NCBI RefSeq assembly: GCF_000013765.1
Contig: NC_007954.1
Span: forward strand, 992,001 to 1,056,000
Source of the DNA: Shewanella denitrificans OS217
GTDB lineage: Bacteria; Pseudomonadota; Gammaproteobacteria; Enterobacterales; Shewanellaceae
Reading direction: 5' to 3'
Length of the DNA: 64,000 nt
In this document: in pieces, positions 44,041 to 53,268 of the stretch
How the letters are laid out: each line of letters starts with the position of its first letter
How positions within the stretch are numbered: the first letter of the stretch is position 1
The notes under the pieces: model-generated
Databases searched by the model: none
What the model was told of the DNA's origin: nothing
What the model saw: only the letters and a program-made list of their open reading frames with translations
Position numbers and translations under genes: made by a program

Positions 44041-45507
44041 GTGCAGCTATCCAGCATTCAAGAATTATCAGATCCTAGTTTGTTTCGTCAGCAAGCGTAT
44101 ATCAATGGGGCTTGGTGTGATGCCCTTAGCGGCGAGACTAGCCTTATTCTCAACCCTGCAACCCAGTTGCCTCTGGCTCGTGTGCCGCATATGGGGGCAA
44201 AGGAAACTCAGTCTGCTATTGATGCGGCTGCAGGAGCTTTGCCCGCGTGGCGAGCGCTGACGGCAAAAGAGCGCAGTAGCAAGCTTAGGCGTTGGTTTGA
44301 ATTGATTATTGAGAACACAGACGATCTTGCCCTTATCATGACCCATGAGCAGGGTAAGCCACTGTCTGAAGCCAAGGGCGAAGTGGCCTATGGTGCCGCT
44401 TTTATCGAATGGTTTGCCGAGGAGGCCAAGCGAGTCTATGGCGATACCATTCCAGGCCATCAAGCAGATAAACGCATCACTGTCATACGCCAAGGTGTGG
44501 GGGTGACGGCGGCCATTACCCCATGGAACTTCCCCTTAGCTATGATCACCCGTAAAGCCGCACCAGCGCTGGCGGCAGGTTGCACCATGGTGGTAAAACC
44601 TGCACAGCAGACGCCTTTTTGTGCATTGGCGCTTGCAGAGCTTGCCCACAGAGCGGGGATCCCCAAAGGGGTATTCAATGTGGTGCCGGGGGATGCTATC
44701 GCCATAGGTAATGTGCTGTGCGAGAGCCCCATAGTGCGCAAATTATCCTTTACCGGCTCGACGCCAGTGGGCATCACCTTGATGCAACAGTGTGCGCCGA
44801 CCCTTAAAAAACTCTCCTTGGAGCTTGGCGGTAACGCGCCCTTTATCGTGTTTGATGATGCGGACCTTGATGCAGCGGTAGAAGGCGCCATGATAGCCAA
44901 ATACCGTAATGCGGGGCAGACTTGTGTGTGTGCTAATCGCATCTATGTGCAGGCAGGGATTTATGATGCCTTCGCCACTAAGCTGGTTGCCGCGGTGAAT
45001 AAGCTCAATTTAGGTAATGGGCTCAAAGACGGGGTGACCACAGGGCCACTGATTAATGCCGCGGCCGTGGCTAAGGTGACTGAACATATCAATGATGCCC
45101 TAGATAAAGGCGCTAAGGTGTTAGTGGGCGGCAAGCGCCATGGGTTAGGCGGTAACTTCTTTGAGCCGACCGTGCTTAGCCAAGTGAACGCCAGTATGCG
45201 GGTCGCCAAGGAAGAAACCTTCGGCCCACTGGCGCCCTTGTTTAAATTCGATGATGTGGATGATGTGATAGCTCAGGCCAATGACACAGAATTTGGTTTG
45301 GCGGCGTATTTCTATTGCCGCGATATCTCCTTAGTTTATAAGGTGGCTGAAGCCCTAGAGTACGGCATGGTGGGGGTGAATACTGGGCTTATCTCCACAG
45401 AAGTGGCCCCCTTTGGCGGGATTAAATCATCGGGCCTTGGCCGTGAAGGCTCAAAATATGGCATCGAAGAATACTTAGAAATGAAATACATCTGTATGTC
45501 GGTATAG
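44041..45507 (+). CDS. gabD: Succinate-semialdehyde dehydrogenase
   Basis: 488 residues from GTG preceded by GGAGG. Oxidises succinate semialdehyde to succinate with NAD(P)+, the last step of GABA catabolism. ALDH motifs: ITPWNFPLAMITRKAAPALA, SFTGSTPVGI, LELGGNAPFIVFDDAD (catalytic Glu) and NAGQTCVCANRIYVQ (catalytic Cys). C-terminal GLGREGSKYGIEEYLEMKY is typical of GabD. Only 9 bp separate it from gabT. Confidence 0.93.
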   Translation: MQLSSIQELSDPSLFRQQAYINGAWCDALSGETSLILNPATQLPLARVPHMGAKETQSAIDAAAGALPAWRALTAKERSSKLRRWFELIIENTDDLALIMTHEQGKPLSEAKGEVAYGAAFIEWFAEEAKRVYGDTIPGHQADKRITVIRQGVGVTAAITPWNFPLAMITRKAAPALAAGCTMVVKPAQQTPFCALALAELAHRAGIPKGVFNVVPGDAIAIGNVLCESPIVRKLSFTGSTPVGITLMQQCAPTLKKLSLELGGNAPFIVFDDADLDAAVEGAMIAKYRNAGQTCVCANRIYVQAGIYDAFATKLVAAVNKLNLGNGLKDGVTTGPLINAAAVAKVTEHINDALDKGAKVLVGGKRHGLGGNFFEPTVLSQVNASMRVAKEETFGPLAPLFKFDDVDDVIAQANDTEFGLAAYFYCRDISLVYKVAEALEYGMVGVNTGLISTEVAPFGGIKSSGLGREGSKYGIEEYLEMKYICMSV

Positions 45508-45516
45508 GAGCCGCTA

Positions 45517-46794
45517 ATGAGTACAACAAATGAAGCTTTGATGGCCCGCCGCCTTGCGGCTGTGGCGCCGGGAGTCGGCCATGTTCATCCCATTTTCACC
45601 CAAAGGGCAGAAAACGCCACAGTATGGGATGTGGAAGGGCGCGAGTATATCGACTTTGCAGGCGGGATTGCCGTGCTCAATACTGGTCACCTTCACCCTA
45701 AGGTCAAGGCGGCGGTGCAAGCTCAGCTTGAGGACTTCTCCCATACCTGCTTTATGGTGCTAGGTTATGAGAGTTATATCCAAGTGTGCGAAAAGCTGAA
45801 TCAACTGGTGCCAGGGGATTTCCCTAAGAAAAGCGCCCTGTTTACCAGTGGCTCTGAAGCGGTAGAAAATGCCATCAAGGTGGCCAGGGCTCATACTAAG
45901 CGCGCGGGCGTAATTGCCTTTACCTCGGCTTATCATGGCAGGACTATGGCAACGCTGGCATTGACTGGCAAAGTGGCGCCCTACAGCAAGGGCATGGGGC
46001 TGATGTCGGCTAACGTGTATCGGGCGCTTTTCCCTTGTGAGCTTCATGGGGTGTTTGAAGACGATGCCATGGCATCCATCGAGCAAATTTTTAAAAATGA
46101 TGCTGAGCCCAGCGATATTGCGGCGATCATTTTAGAACCTGTGCAAGGGGAAGGTGGCTTCTATGCCGCGACGCCAGCCTTCATGAAGCGCCTTCGGGAT
46201 TTATGCGATCGAGAAGGCATCATGCTTATTGCCGATGAAGTGCAGACGGGGGCTGGTCGCACCGGCACTTTCTTCGCCATGGAACAAATGGGGGTGGCGG
46301 CGGATATCACTACCTTCGCCAAATCCATTGCCGGCGGTTTTCCGCTTTCAGGGATCACAGGACGAGCAAGTGTCATGGATGCCATCGCAGCTGGAGGCCT
46401 AGGCGGCACCTATGGCGGTAGCCCTATTGCTTGCGCCGCAGCACTGGCCGTCATTGAGGTGTTTGAGCAAGAGAACTTACTCGAGCGGGCTAACAGAATG
46501 GGCGAGCATATCAAAGCGCGACTGGCGGTGATGCAGGCTAAGTATAAGCAAATTGCCGAGGTACGAGGCCTTGGTGCCATGATTGCCATCGAGCTGATGG
46601 AAGACGGTAAACCTGCCCCTGAATATTGCCCGAAAATATTAACCGAGGCGAGAAATCTTGGTTTGATCTTATTGTCCTGCGGCACCTATGGCAACGTGCT
46701 TAGAGTTCTCGTACCGCTAACTGCGCCCGATGAGCAGCTCGATGCAGGGCTAGATATTATGGCAACTTGCTTCGATAAAGTTTTTAAACCTTAA
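45517..46794 (+). CDS. gabT: 4-aminobutyrate aminotransferase
   Basis: 425 residues, class III PLP aminotransferase. Converts GABA and 2-oxoglutarate to succinate semialdehyde and glutamate. Motifs: FTSGSEAVENAIKVARAHT, YHGRTMATLALTGKV, EPVQGEGGFYAA, LIADEVQTGAGRTG and TTFAKSIAGGFPL with the PLP lysine. Forms an operon with gabD; in the same direction as the PuuB-like gene, giving a putrescine to succinate route. Confidence 0.95.
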   Translation: MSTTNEALMARRLAAVAPGVGHVHPIFTQRAENATVWDVEGREYIDFAGGIAVLNTGHLHPKVKAAVQAQLEDFSHTCFMVLGYESYIQVCEKLNQLVPGDFPKKSALFTSGSEAVENAIKVARAHTKRAGVIAFTSAYHGRTMATLALTGKVAPYSKGMGLMSANVYRALFPCELHGVFEDDAMASIEQIFKNDAEPSDIAAIILEPVQGEGGFYAATPAFMKRLRDLCDREGIMLIADEVQTGAGRTGTFFAMEQMGVAADITTFAKSIAGGFPLSGITGRASVMDAIAAGGLGGTYGGSPIACAAALAVIEVFEQENLLERANRMGEHIKARLAVMQAKYKQIAEVRGLGAMIAIELMEDGKPAPEYCPKILTEARNLGLILLSCGTYGNVLRVLVPLTAPDEQLDAGLDIMATCFDKVFKP

Positions 46795-47092
46795 CCTGTT
46801 CACTTGGCCCTAGCTCGATGGAGGGCTAGGGATTGGTGGATAATATTCAAGCTTTCCTATTTTGAGACGCCTTCTTGAGTTGTCGTCTTAGCTTGCTTTT
46901 TAGTTTACCATTGAGTGCATTAGCTATTTTATCCAGTGATGGCTTCAAAGCAGAGACATTGGTATTTTTTAAGCTATGCTCAATGACAGTATTGGGAGCT
47001 ACTTGTCAGTGATGATTGTACCAATCACATTCTAGTACGGGTCATGGAGGACGCATCGCTTATATCGATATTTTGTTCACAGAGGTCAATAC
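46795..47092. other. Intergenic region with a coding remnant
   Basis: 298 bp between gabT and the chemoreceptor gene. On the minus strand (about 47000-46850) a start-less frame reads NTNVSALKPSLDKIANALNG and a basic tail (KLKSKLRRQLKKASQNRK), ending in a normal stop; it looks like the C-terminal end of a lost gene. A half copy of the ATACCAATC repeat lies at 47007-47025. Confidence 0.4.
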
Positions 47093-49210
47093 ATGAAAAG
47101 CTTGTCTATTAGCTCTAAATTATTGTGGATCACATCGGGTCTGTTTTTGGTGACTGTCGCCGTGTTGTCACTGAGCTTATTGTGGGCATTAACGGATAAA
47201 AATACCCAGTTATCACAGCAAGTCCAGCAAGCGCTTCACAGTGAAATAAAAAGTAAACTCGATGCCAGAGCTGGGGAATACGGTCAACAAGTCGCGGCAT
47301 TTATCAATGAAGCCTACCGGATCCCTTTCTCTTTTTCTGGCATGTTAGAGCGTACTTCCAAAGAGGATCCCTTAGAGCGTTCTCGATTAGAAATGTCTGT
47401 CGCGGCCATGTTAGATAAAAATACCCAAATTTCATCCATGTATGCGCAGTTTGAGCCTAATGGATATGATGGCCAAGATGCAGAATACTTTGCTGGCGCT
47501 AGCCACAGTGTACCGAATTCTGGCACCCTTGAAGTGTATTATGCCCGTAACGATAAAGGCCAAGCAGAGCACATTCAAGTTGAGGAGTCACAAGAAAAAT
47601 ACAATGCGACACTCAATGAGTTTGGTTTGCGTGAAGCTGAGTGGTATCTGTGCGTAAAAGACAGCAAAAAGCCCTGCTTAATGGAACCCTACCTGTATGA
47701 GATCACCCCAGGCAACAATGCCTTAATGACTTCTTTAACCGTGCCTGTTGTGGTCGATGGCGTGTTTAAAGGCATGTCAGGGGTTGATGTGAATTTGCCC
47801 GTATTTCAAACCTTGATTGAAAAATTGTCCAACAGTTTATACCAAGGTAAGGCCAAAGTGACCTTATTAAGCCATTTAGGGTTGGTGGTGGCAGCCAGTC
47901 ATTATGATAAGAAAGCGCGACCTTTGAGCGAATCTATTCCCAAAGCAAAAGCGGAGTTATTGATTAATTTAAGCCGTCAACAAGGTTTTGTTGATATGGG
48001 AGAGGATATTGCTGTGGCTTATCCTATATCCATTCCTTTAGCGAATACCAGTTGGTCTCTAGTAATAGAAGTACCCAAAGCCCAAGCATTTGAAGCTGTG
48101 TTTGCCATGGATAAAGCCATGTCGGATTCGGCCGCCTCTTTAGGCACGTTATTATTGATGGTTGGAATAGCGGCCTCTGTGTTTGCTGTGATAACGATTA
48201 GAGTGGTTATTTCTAGCATCATATCGCCGTTGAAGAAAATTCAGCAAAGAGTGGAGAGTCTCAGCAGCGCCGAAGGGGATCTCACCCAGACCATAGAGGT
48301 CGATTCACACGCAGAATTAATTGCATTAGCCAAGGGTTTTAGTGCCTTTATTACTAAGCTGCGGCTATTGATCGGCGATTTAAAAGTCTTGGCTGACAGC
48401 TCCCAAGATGAAAGCCGCACCTCGGCTAAGATTGCCAACTTAACCCGTGACAGCGTGAATCGCCAATACGGTGAAATTGACAGTGTCGTGACAGCAGTGA
48501 ATCAACTCAGTGCCACGGCGCAGGAGGTAGCCAAAGCCTCCGAGCAGACGGCGCTGGAAACCGAGGCCATGTCTAAAAATGTTAAGTCCAGCGAGCAGAG
48601 CCTAGCACAGGCGATGGCCTTTGTTGAGGCCATGTCAAAAGACTCTTTGCTAGCGAAGCAGGCAGTCAGTCAAGTATCTGAAAGTAGCAACAATATTAGC
48701 CGTATTTTGGAGGTGATTAGCGCGATTGCAGAGCAAACAAACCTGTTAGCATTGAATGCGGCTATTGAAGCTGCCAGGGCGGGTGAACAGGGACGAGGCT
48801 TTGCTGTTGTCGCCGATGAGGTGCGCTCATTGGCCTCAAAAACCCAAAGCTCGACCAATGACATCAGCGCCTTGATTAGTTCGCTGCAAAAAGAAGTACT
48901 GAGTGCCACCAGCGTCATAGATAAAGGCGTCGCTGGCGCCCAGCAAGCGGTGGAGCAAACCGACAAAGCCTTAACTTACCTTAACAGCATAGTAGTGCAG
49001 ATTAGTGAAGTGTCAGGTCAAGTGACTCACATTGCCGCCGCCGCGGAAGAGCAGAGCGCTGTGACTGAAGAAGTGAGCCGTAATATCACCGGCATTTCAG
49101 ACTCGGCAGCCGAGCTTTCACGCCTCGCCGATGAAGCGCAGCAGAGCAGTCAAAGCTTAGCCAAACTGGTTGCCCGCCAACACGAGCAGTTAGGGCGCTT
49201 AAAAACCTAG
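47093..49210 (+). CDS. Methyl-accepting chemotaxis protein, Cache type
   Basis: 705 residues. First membrane helix about 13-33; periplasmic dCache-like sensor about 40-340 (MYAQFEPNGYDGQD, YNATLNEFGLREAEWYLC, GMSGVDVNLPVF); second helix about 350-375; HAMP; and a cytoplasmic signalling tip near residue 546 (AEQTNLLALNAAIEAARAGE). The ligand is unknown; Cache domains often bind amino acids or organic acids, and the upstream GABA cluster is a suggestive neighbour. Ends at a terminator. Confidence 0.92.
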   Translation: MKSLSISSKLLWITSGLFLVTVAVLSLSLLWALTDKNTQLSQQVQQALHSEIKSKLDARAGEYGQQVAAFINEAYRIPFSFSGMLERTSKEDPLERSRLEMSVAAMLDKNTQISSMYAQFEPNGYDGQDAEYFAGASHSVPNSGTLEVYYARNDKGQAEHIQVEESQEKYNATLNEFGLREAEWYLCVKDSKKPCLMEPYLYEITPGNNALMTSLTVPVVVDGVFKGMSGVDVNLPVFQTLIEKLSNSLYQGKAKVTLLSHLGLVVAASHYDKKARPLSESIPKAKAELLINLSRQQGFVDMGEDIAVAYPISIPLANTSWSLVIEVPKAQAFEAVFAMDKAMSDSAASLGTLLLMVGIAASVFAVITIRVVISSIISPLKKIQQRVESLSSAEGDLTQTIEVDSHAELIALAKGFSAFITKLRLLIGDLKVLADSSQDESRTSAKIANLTRDSVNRQYGEIDSVVTAVNQLSATAQEVAKASEQTALETEAMSKNVKSSEQSLAQAMAFVEAMSKDSLLAKQAVSQVSESSNNISRILEVISAIAEQTNLLALNAAIEAARAGEQGRGFAVVADEVRSLASKTQSSTNDISALISSLQKEVLSATSVIDKGVAGAQQAVEQTDKALTYLNSIVVQISEVSGQVTHIAAAAEEQSAVTEEVSRNITGISDSAAELSRLADEAQQSSQSLAKLVARQHEQLGRLKT

Positions 49211-49252
49211 CTATTGAAGGCATAAATGACGCCATTACTGTGGCAAAGGATG

Positions 49253-49280
49253 AAAGGCTAAACAGGATTTAGCCTTTTTT
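49253..49280 (+). terminator. Terminator after chemoreceptor gene
   Basis: AAAGGCTAAA / TTTAGCCTTT, 10-bp stem with a 5-nt loop and T run. Confidence 0.88.
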
Positions 49281-49394
49281 GTTGCCCGAAAAAGACAGTT
49301 ATTAACTATGCTTATGGGGTAAGGGCTGTGCATGGATATTGCTTGAATGCTCAGCCTTTTATGGATGACGTCAATTAATTAAGGAATGATTACC

Positions 49395-49913
49395 ATGAAC
49401 ACTTCTCTATTATCTCCCCTAATGCAATTACTCAATAAAGTGAAAGTCACAATATCATCGTTTCATCATCTCAAGGTGGGGGCTTTTCTACTCTGCCTTT
49501 GTGGGATGAGTGGCACCTTGATGGCCCAAGAGTTGACGGCAATGTCTGCCTGGGTCAATCAAGATGGCTCAACCCTCTATATCAATAGCATTAACGCCCA
49601 AGGTGAGCTGACTGGCAGCTACATCAACAGGGCCGCTGGCTTTGCCTGTCAAAATAGCCCCTATCCCGTCAATGGTTGGGTGTTTGGCACGGCCATCAGC
49701 TTTAGCACTAAATGGCTTAACTCGGTAGAGTCGTGCAATTCAATCACTTCTTGGAGTGGTTTCTATATCAATACTGGCGGTCAGGGAAAAATTAGCACTT
49801 TGTGGCAATTGGTGGTGAATGGCTCAAGCAGCCCGTCGCAGATCCTTAAAGGTCAGGACGTATTTTCGCAAACCAGCGCCATCGAAAATAAATCCCTGTC
49901 ACTTAAACCTTAA
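49395..49913 (+). CDS. Avidin-family biotin-binding protein (shwanavidin-like)
   Basis: 172 residues: a long signal region (about 1-45, ending GTLMAQ) and one avidin beta barrel. Streptavidin-type ligand residues are recognisable: Asn and Ser in WVNQDGS, Tyr in TGSYIN, Trp in FSTKWLN, Ser/Thr/Trp in SITSWSG, Trp in STLWQL and Asp in GQDVF. The inter-subunit Trp equivalent to streptavidin W120 is absent (SPSQILKGQD), as in dimeric avidins. Two Cys (FACQ and VESC) could bridge the L3,4 loop, a feature reported for shwanavidin. ATG 49395 has AAGGA nine bases upstream; the ATG at 49386 would overlap that site. Confidence 0.9.
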   Translation: MNTSLLSPLMQLLNKVKVTISSFHHLKVGAFLLCLCGMSGTLMAQELTAMSAWVNQDGSTLYINSINAQGELTGSYINRAAGFACQNSPYPVNGWVFGTAISFSTKWLNSVESCNSITSWSGFYINTGGQGKISTLWQLVVNGSSSPSQILKGQDVFSQTSAIENKSLSLKP

Positions 49914-50000
49914 GCATTAAACCTTAAGCATCAAATATTAAGCTTTAAGCGCTTAGCTTAGTCAGAGCTTAGTAAGAGCTTAGTGAATGAAAAATTGATA

Positions 50001-50029
50001 AAAAGAAGCCAATAGCTAGGCTTCTTTTT
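50001..50029 (+). terminator. Terminator after avidin gene
   Basis: AAAAGAAGCC / GGCTTCTTTT with an 8-nt loop and a T-rich tail; 87 bp after the stop, following short tandem duplications. Confidence 0.85.
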
Positions 50030-50140
50030 ATATTGGGCTAATGGCATAGTTATAGCTACAGCTTGTACTCCAGCGAGTCTTATTAGGCAAGGCGTTTGCT
50101 TGAAGCTATGGGAGTCAAAATCAAAAATAGGGAAATGCTT

Positions 50141-50455
50141 ATGCCGGGTCAGTATCCAGATAAAATAAAGAGTTTGCCACTTTATGATGGCCGCTTCGAT
50201 GCCTACAAATTAGCGGCGCAAGGTGCCGATGTGTTGTTTGCCTCCTACCCCGCAGGAACCCAAATCCCACCCCATCAGCATGATACCGATAACTATGGCG
50301 TGATTACCCGCGGCGAGTTAATACTGACCTTAAAGGGTGAGCAAACCCGCATTGGCGTGGGCCAGTGGTATCACGTGCCCGCTTTTGCAGAGCATAGCGC
50401 CGAGTTTGAGGTAGAAACCGATGAAATCGAGCTGTGGTTTAAGGCTGTGGTTTAA
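50141..50455 (+). CDS. Cupin domain protein
   Basis: 104 residues from ATG 50141, which has AGGGA seven bases upstream; in-frame starts at 50135, 50108 (ATG) and 50096 (TTG) are possible. Single beta-barrel cupin: YPAGTQIPPHQHDTDNYGVI holds motif 1 with the metal His residues, and GQWYHVPAFAEHSAEF motif 2. The function is not assignable. Confidence 0.8.
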   Translation: MPGQYPDKIKSLPLYDGRFDAYKLAAQGADVLFASYPAGTQIPPHQHDTDNYGVITRGELILTLKGEQTRIGVGQWYHVPAFAEHSAEFEVETDEIELWFKAVV

Positions 50456-50521
50456 GAGCTAGCACTGCTAGGAAGTGATAGACAGAGCATCATATTTGTT
50501 ACTTAACCCGAGCTGAGGTTA

Positions 50522-51292
50522 TTAAGGTAATTCATTAAAATTGACTTGAGGTAGGCATTGAAAACCGGGTTTGGCGAACAAGTAACCCTGCATTAACTCT
50601 ATACCTTCATCTCGTAGCCACACCATTTCTTCAATTGTTTCTACTCCTTCAGCTAACGGAGTTACATTGAGTTGTCGAAATAAATTCAGACAATTGTGAA
50701 CGATAGCCTGGCGAACTTTGTCTTGGTCAATATTACGAATAAGCTTCATATCAAATTTGATTATCTTGGGCTGAAAATCTACCAGTAATCCCAAGCCAGC
50801 ATAGCCAGAGCCAAAATCGTCAATGGCGGTGATAAAGCCTGTATCCTTGTAGTACTCGAGGATACGTTTAACAGTATTGGCATCACCCATGTTCTCGCTC
50901 TCCGTAAACTCAAACATGATTTTATTGGTGGGGAAATTATACAGTTTGGCGGCTTCTAAGGTGGTTCTAATGCAGCGTTCAGGTTTGTAGATGGCGTTGG
51001 GAAGAAAGTTTATGCTCAGGATAGTATCGAGCTTAAGCTTAGCGGCTAGGGCAATGGCTTTCACTCGGCACAGCTGATCAAATAGATAGCGGTTGTCATC
51101 ATTGACTTGAGATATCACAGAGAATGCAGACTCGTTATTTAAGCCTCGCGCCAATGCCTCATAGCCAAATATGCTGCGGGTTTTACAGTTAATGATGGGT
51201 TGAAAGGCCATGGTAAAATCGAAATCAAGCTTGCCTTTATCAGCACAATTGTTGCAAGAAAATCGGTCGTAAATTATCGGTATAGTGTCCAT
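50522..51292 (-). CDS. EAL domain protein (c-di-GMP phosphodiesterase-like)
   Basis: 256 residues, essentially one EAL domain. Signature motifs are present: FGYEALARG (EAL), LSINFLPNAIY, IMFEFTESE, AIDDFGSGYAGLG (DDFGTG-like metal site) and PLAEGVETIEE. The catalytic Glu and Asp residues appear intact, so hydrolysis of c-di-GMP is likely. The N-terminus carries two Cys (CNNCADKG), as in some stand-alone EAL proteins with a possible redox or metal site. It is transcribed alone. Confidence 0.88.
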   Translation of the reverse strand: MDTIPIIYDRFSCNNCADKGKLDFDFTMAFQPIINCKTRSIFGYEALARGLNNESAFSVISQVNDDNRYLFDQLCRVKAIALAAKLKLDTILSINFLPNAIYKPERCIRTTLEAAKLYNFPTNKIMFEFTESENMGDANTVKRILEYYKDTGFITAIDDFGSGYAGLGLLVDFQPKIIKFDMKLIRNIDQDKVRQAIVHNCLNLFRQLNVTPLAEGVETIEEMVWLRDEGIELMQGYLFAKPGFQCLPQVNFNELP

Positions 51293-51910
51293 TCATAAAC
51301 CTTAAAAAAATACAACGTAAGCTGAAATTTTTCAGTAACACACTAAGATATCCCATGATACTAAAGGCGTTTAGTTGGCGTGCTTCAAACCCGCTGATAA
51401 GCCCCTGATAAACCAGTGCTGAATTAATGATTTTTAAAGCGACTCATCAACTGTAACGATATCTTAATTATTTAATTCTGCAAGCTAAGTGGGCTGAAAA
51501 TAAAGAGCATTGAGTTTATGCTGAACGATTAACCCTCCCCGAAAACATGGACTATGTGCCACAGGCACTGAAAAGCCAGCACACAGCACCACCTTTTTCA
51601 GTATTTTTGTAACCTGTTAACTTAAAAGCATAAAGCTAAGGGGTCATTAGGGACGCAGATTCATACAGATGCACAGCCCGTCTCTTGCTAAACATCAGGG
51701 AAGTACAACTGCTTTTTGCGGTAATGAGTCAAATCAAAAACAATGGCAGGTGTCAGCCGTTGAACAGAAAAAAAAGGCTAAAAGCCTTCGTTGAGCAGGT
51801 TATTACCTTGACTCACCAGAAGCGTCCCTATATGGCGTGTGAATCGCACCGTGAATCTCCTTACCATTCACATGAACTAAATAACTGCCTAAATGCGAAG
51901 TTGGATTTGC
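51293..51910. other. Gene-free stretch with partial A repeat
   Basis: 618 bp. The left part shows nothing I can name. At 51590-51637 the sequence ACCTTTTTCAGTATTTTTG and TAACCTGTTAACTTAAAAGC repeats the right boundary of repeat A (compare 53190-53234). An 85-codon plus-strand frame at 51685-51942 has no recognisable product and runs into the next gene. Confidence 0.5.
51590..51637 (-). repeat. Repeat A, right-end fragment (A5)
   Basis: About 48 bp nearly identical to the right end of copy A6 (CACCTTTTT...TAACTTAAAAGCATAAAGCT). The hairpin part is missing. Marks an old insertion between the EAL and Imm49-like genes. Confidence 0.7.
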
Positions 51911-52786
51911 TTATCCTTTCTCCGCTAACTCTGGCGCGGTAAAAGTATTGTAAATCCACCATTCAGGAAGGTAGTCGTTTTTATGTTGTAGCCTCCAGCC
52001 ATGGCGATCATAAGCTAAACTGGCGGCGGCAATTAATTGCGGTGGATAAAATCCCAAGGGATCCATATCCATCTTATTACTCACCTTTTTCACATAGGCC
52101 CGATGTATCTTACTGCCGTGCAAAATAGCCGCTTCAAAGCCTGCTTCATCTTCTTTAGCCAGGCAGTAAAACGGTGCTAATGCCGCTCTGAACCTTAAGT
52201 GAAACTCGCGGGCGTGAACCTCGGTAAACTCCTGCTGCAAAGCATCATGGTCCGCTGCAGGATCAAGCATCCCCTGCAGATAACGCACATAAAATGCGGT
52301 GTACTCCCTAGGCTCACTGGTGTACTCGGCCGCCATTTGTGGGGTAAACTTCATCAACAAATCAACACTGCTGTGGGCTCGCCTCGATATCGCTTGACAA
52401 AGATAGTTGCTCCAATCTAGCCAGCCAATACGCTTATTGAGCTGCCAATAGGGCAAGCTTAGCTGCTGGCTCTGATGAGTAACCACGATGGGCTCGCCAC
52501 TGCGATTAAGCATACCTTGCATCAGTGTCTCTGCTGTGTGCACTGCAAGGTCAATATAATCAAGTCCGCGACTAAAGTAACTCTGGTCAGCAGTGAGTCC
52601 ATGCAACTTTATTGCCTCTGCAAACATCCAATAAGCATTCTTTTGCCTGAAAAAAAGTTGCTGATAAATTGGCTCACAAATATCGACAGCGAACCTTTCA
52701 TCATTAACATTGAGCTGATGGGCTTGTCGCTGCAAGTAATCTGTCCCCGGATTGATCTTTTTATAATGTACTTTCACATGTTCCAT
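51911..52786 (-). CDS. Imm49-like protein (orphan immunity protein)
   Basis: 291 residues, helical, no signal peptide. The ending AASLAYDRHGWRLQHKNDYL with PEWW matches the C-terminal signature I recall for the Imm49 immunity family, and FFRQKNAYWMFAEAI fits the N-terminal part. Imm49 proteins neutralise polymorphic toxins; no toxin gene is visible here. It lies between two A-repeat sites in an accessory stretch, so it may be a defensive acquisition. Family call is from memory. Confidence 0.5.
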   Translation of the reverse strand: MEHVKVHYKKINPGTDYLQRQAHQLNVNDERFAVDICEPIYQQLFFRQKNAYWMFAEAIKLHGLTADQSYFSRGLDYIDLAVHTAETLMQGMLNRSGEPIVVTHQSQQLSLPYWQLNKRIGWLDWSNYLCQAISRRAHSSVDLLMKFTPQMAAEYTSEPREYTAFYVRYLQGMLDPAADHDALQQEFTEVHAREFHLRFRAALAPFYCLAKEDEAGFEAAILHGSKIHRAYVKKVSNKMDMDPLGFYPPQLIAAASLAYDRHGWRLQHKNDYLPEWWIYNTFTAPELAEKG

Positions 52787-53022
52787 AGCTACGCCAGATT
52801 ATTATTCATTTTCAGTTCATCGATTATATCGATGGCGATAGCTGACTGCTAACGCCAGTGAAAACTATATAATGTCTTATCCTCCTGAGGGGATTAAATC
52901 GTTGATAACGACAGCACTTCATCTGTGACAGTGTACAGATGTACATCTGTCAGTGGCTGTGAGAATACATGAAATTCGACATTTTGGGTTCGTAGTGTTT
53001 TTATTGTGTGTGGCAGCGTTAA
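52787..53022. other. Gene-free stretch with a 16-bp palindrome
   Basis: 236 bp between the Imm49-like gene and copy A6. Contains a perfect palindrome ACAGATGTACATCTGT at 52935-52950. No gene was found. Confidence 0.4.
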
Positions 53023-53235
53023 TCTCCGTATACAGGCTTGCCATGGCCCATTTCTTTCATCAAAAGTGTCATCGACACACGTGCTCTTTTAAAACAGAAA
53101 GATCCTTGTAGCTCGCTTCGACGTCCTATTCTCTTAAACAAAAAATAGACGGTCGTCTCGCCCTATCGTGGTGAAGCGCCCATGGCTCACCTTTTTAGCA
53201 TTTTTGTAACCTGTTAACTTAAAAGCATAAAGCTT
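53023..53235 (-). repeat. Repeat A, full copy (A6)
   Basis: Begins CCGTATACAGGCTTGCCATGG; GTCATCGACACACGTG; ATCCTTGTAGCTCGCTTCGA; hairpin CGTCCTATT (53122-53130) with AATAGACGG (53144-53152); GGTCGTCTCGCC; then ATGGCTCACCTTTTTAGCAT and the TAACTTAAAAGCATAAAGCT end. The minus-strand frame after the conserved ATG stops after six codons. Confidence 0.82.
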
Positions 53236-53268
53236 TCAGGTTATATGCAATGTAAACATATTTTTTAT

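Noticed and set aside
51685..51942. 85-codon plus-strand ORF before the Imm49-like gene
   Set aside because: Non-ATG start, no family resemblance, and it overlaps the 3' end of the opposite gene.
52925..52940. CTGT-N8-ACAG match to the LexA box core
   Set aside because: The spacer GACAGTGT is not AT-rich as in real SOS boxes, and there is no gene directly downstream; it is part of a larger palindromic area.
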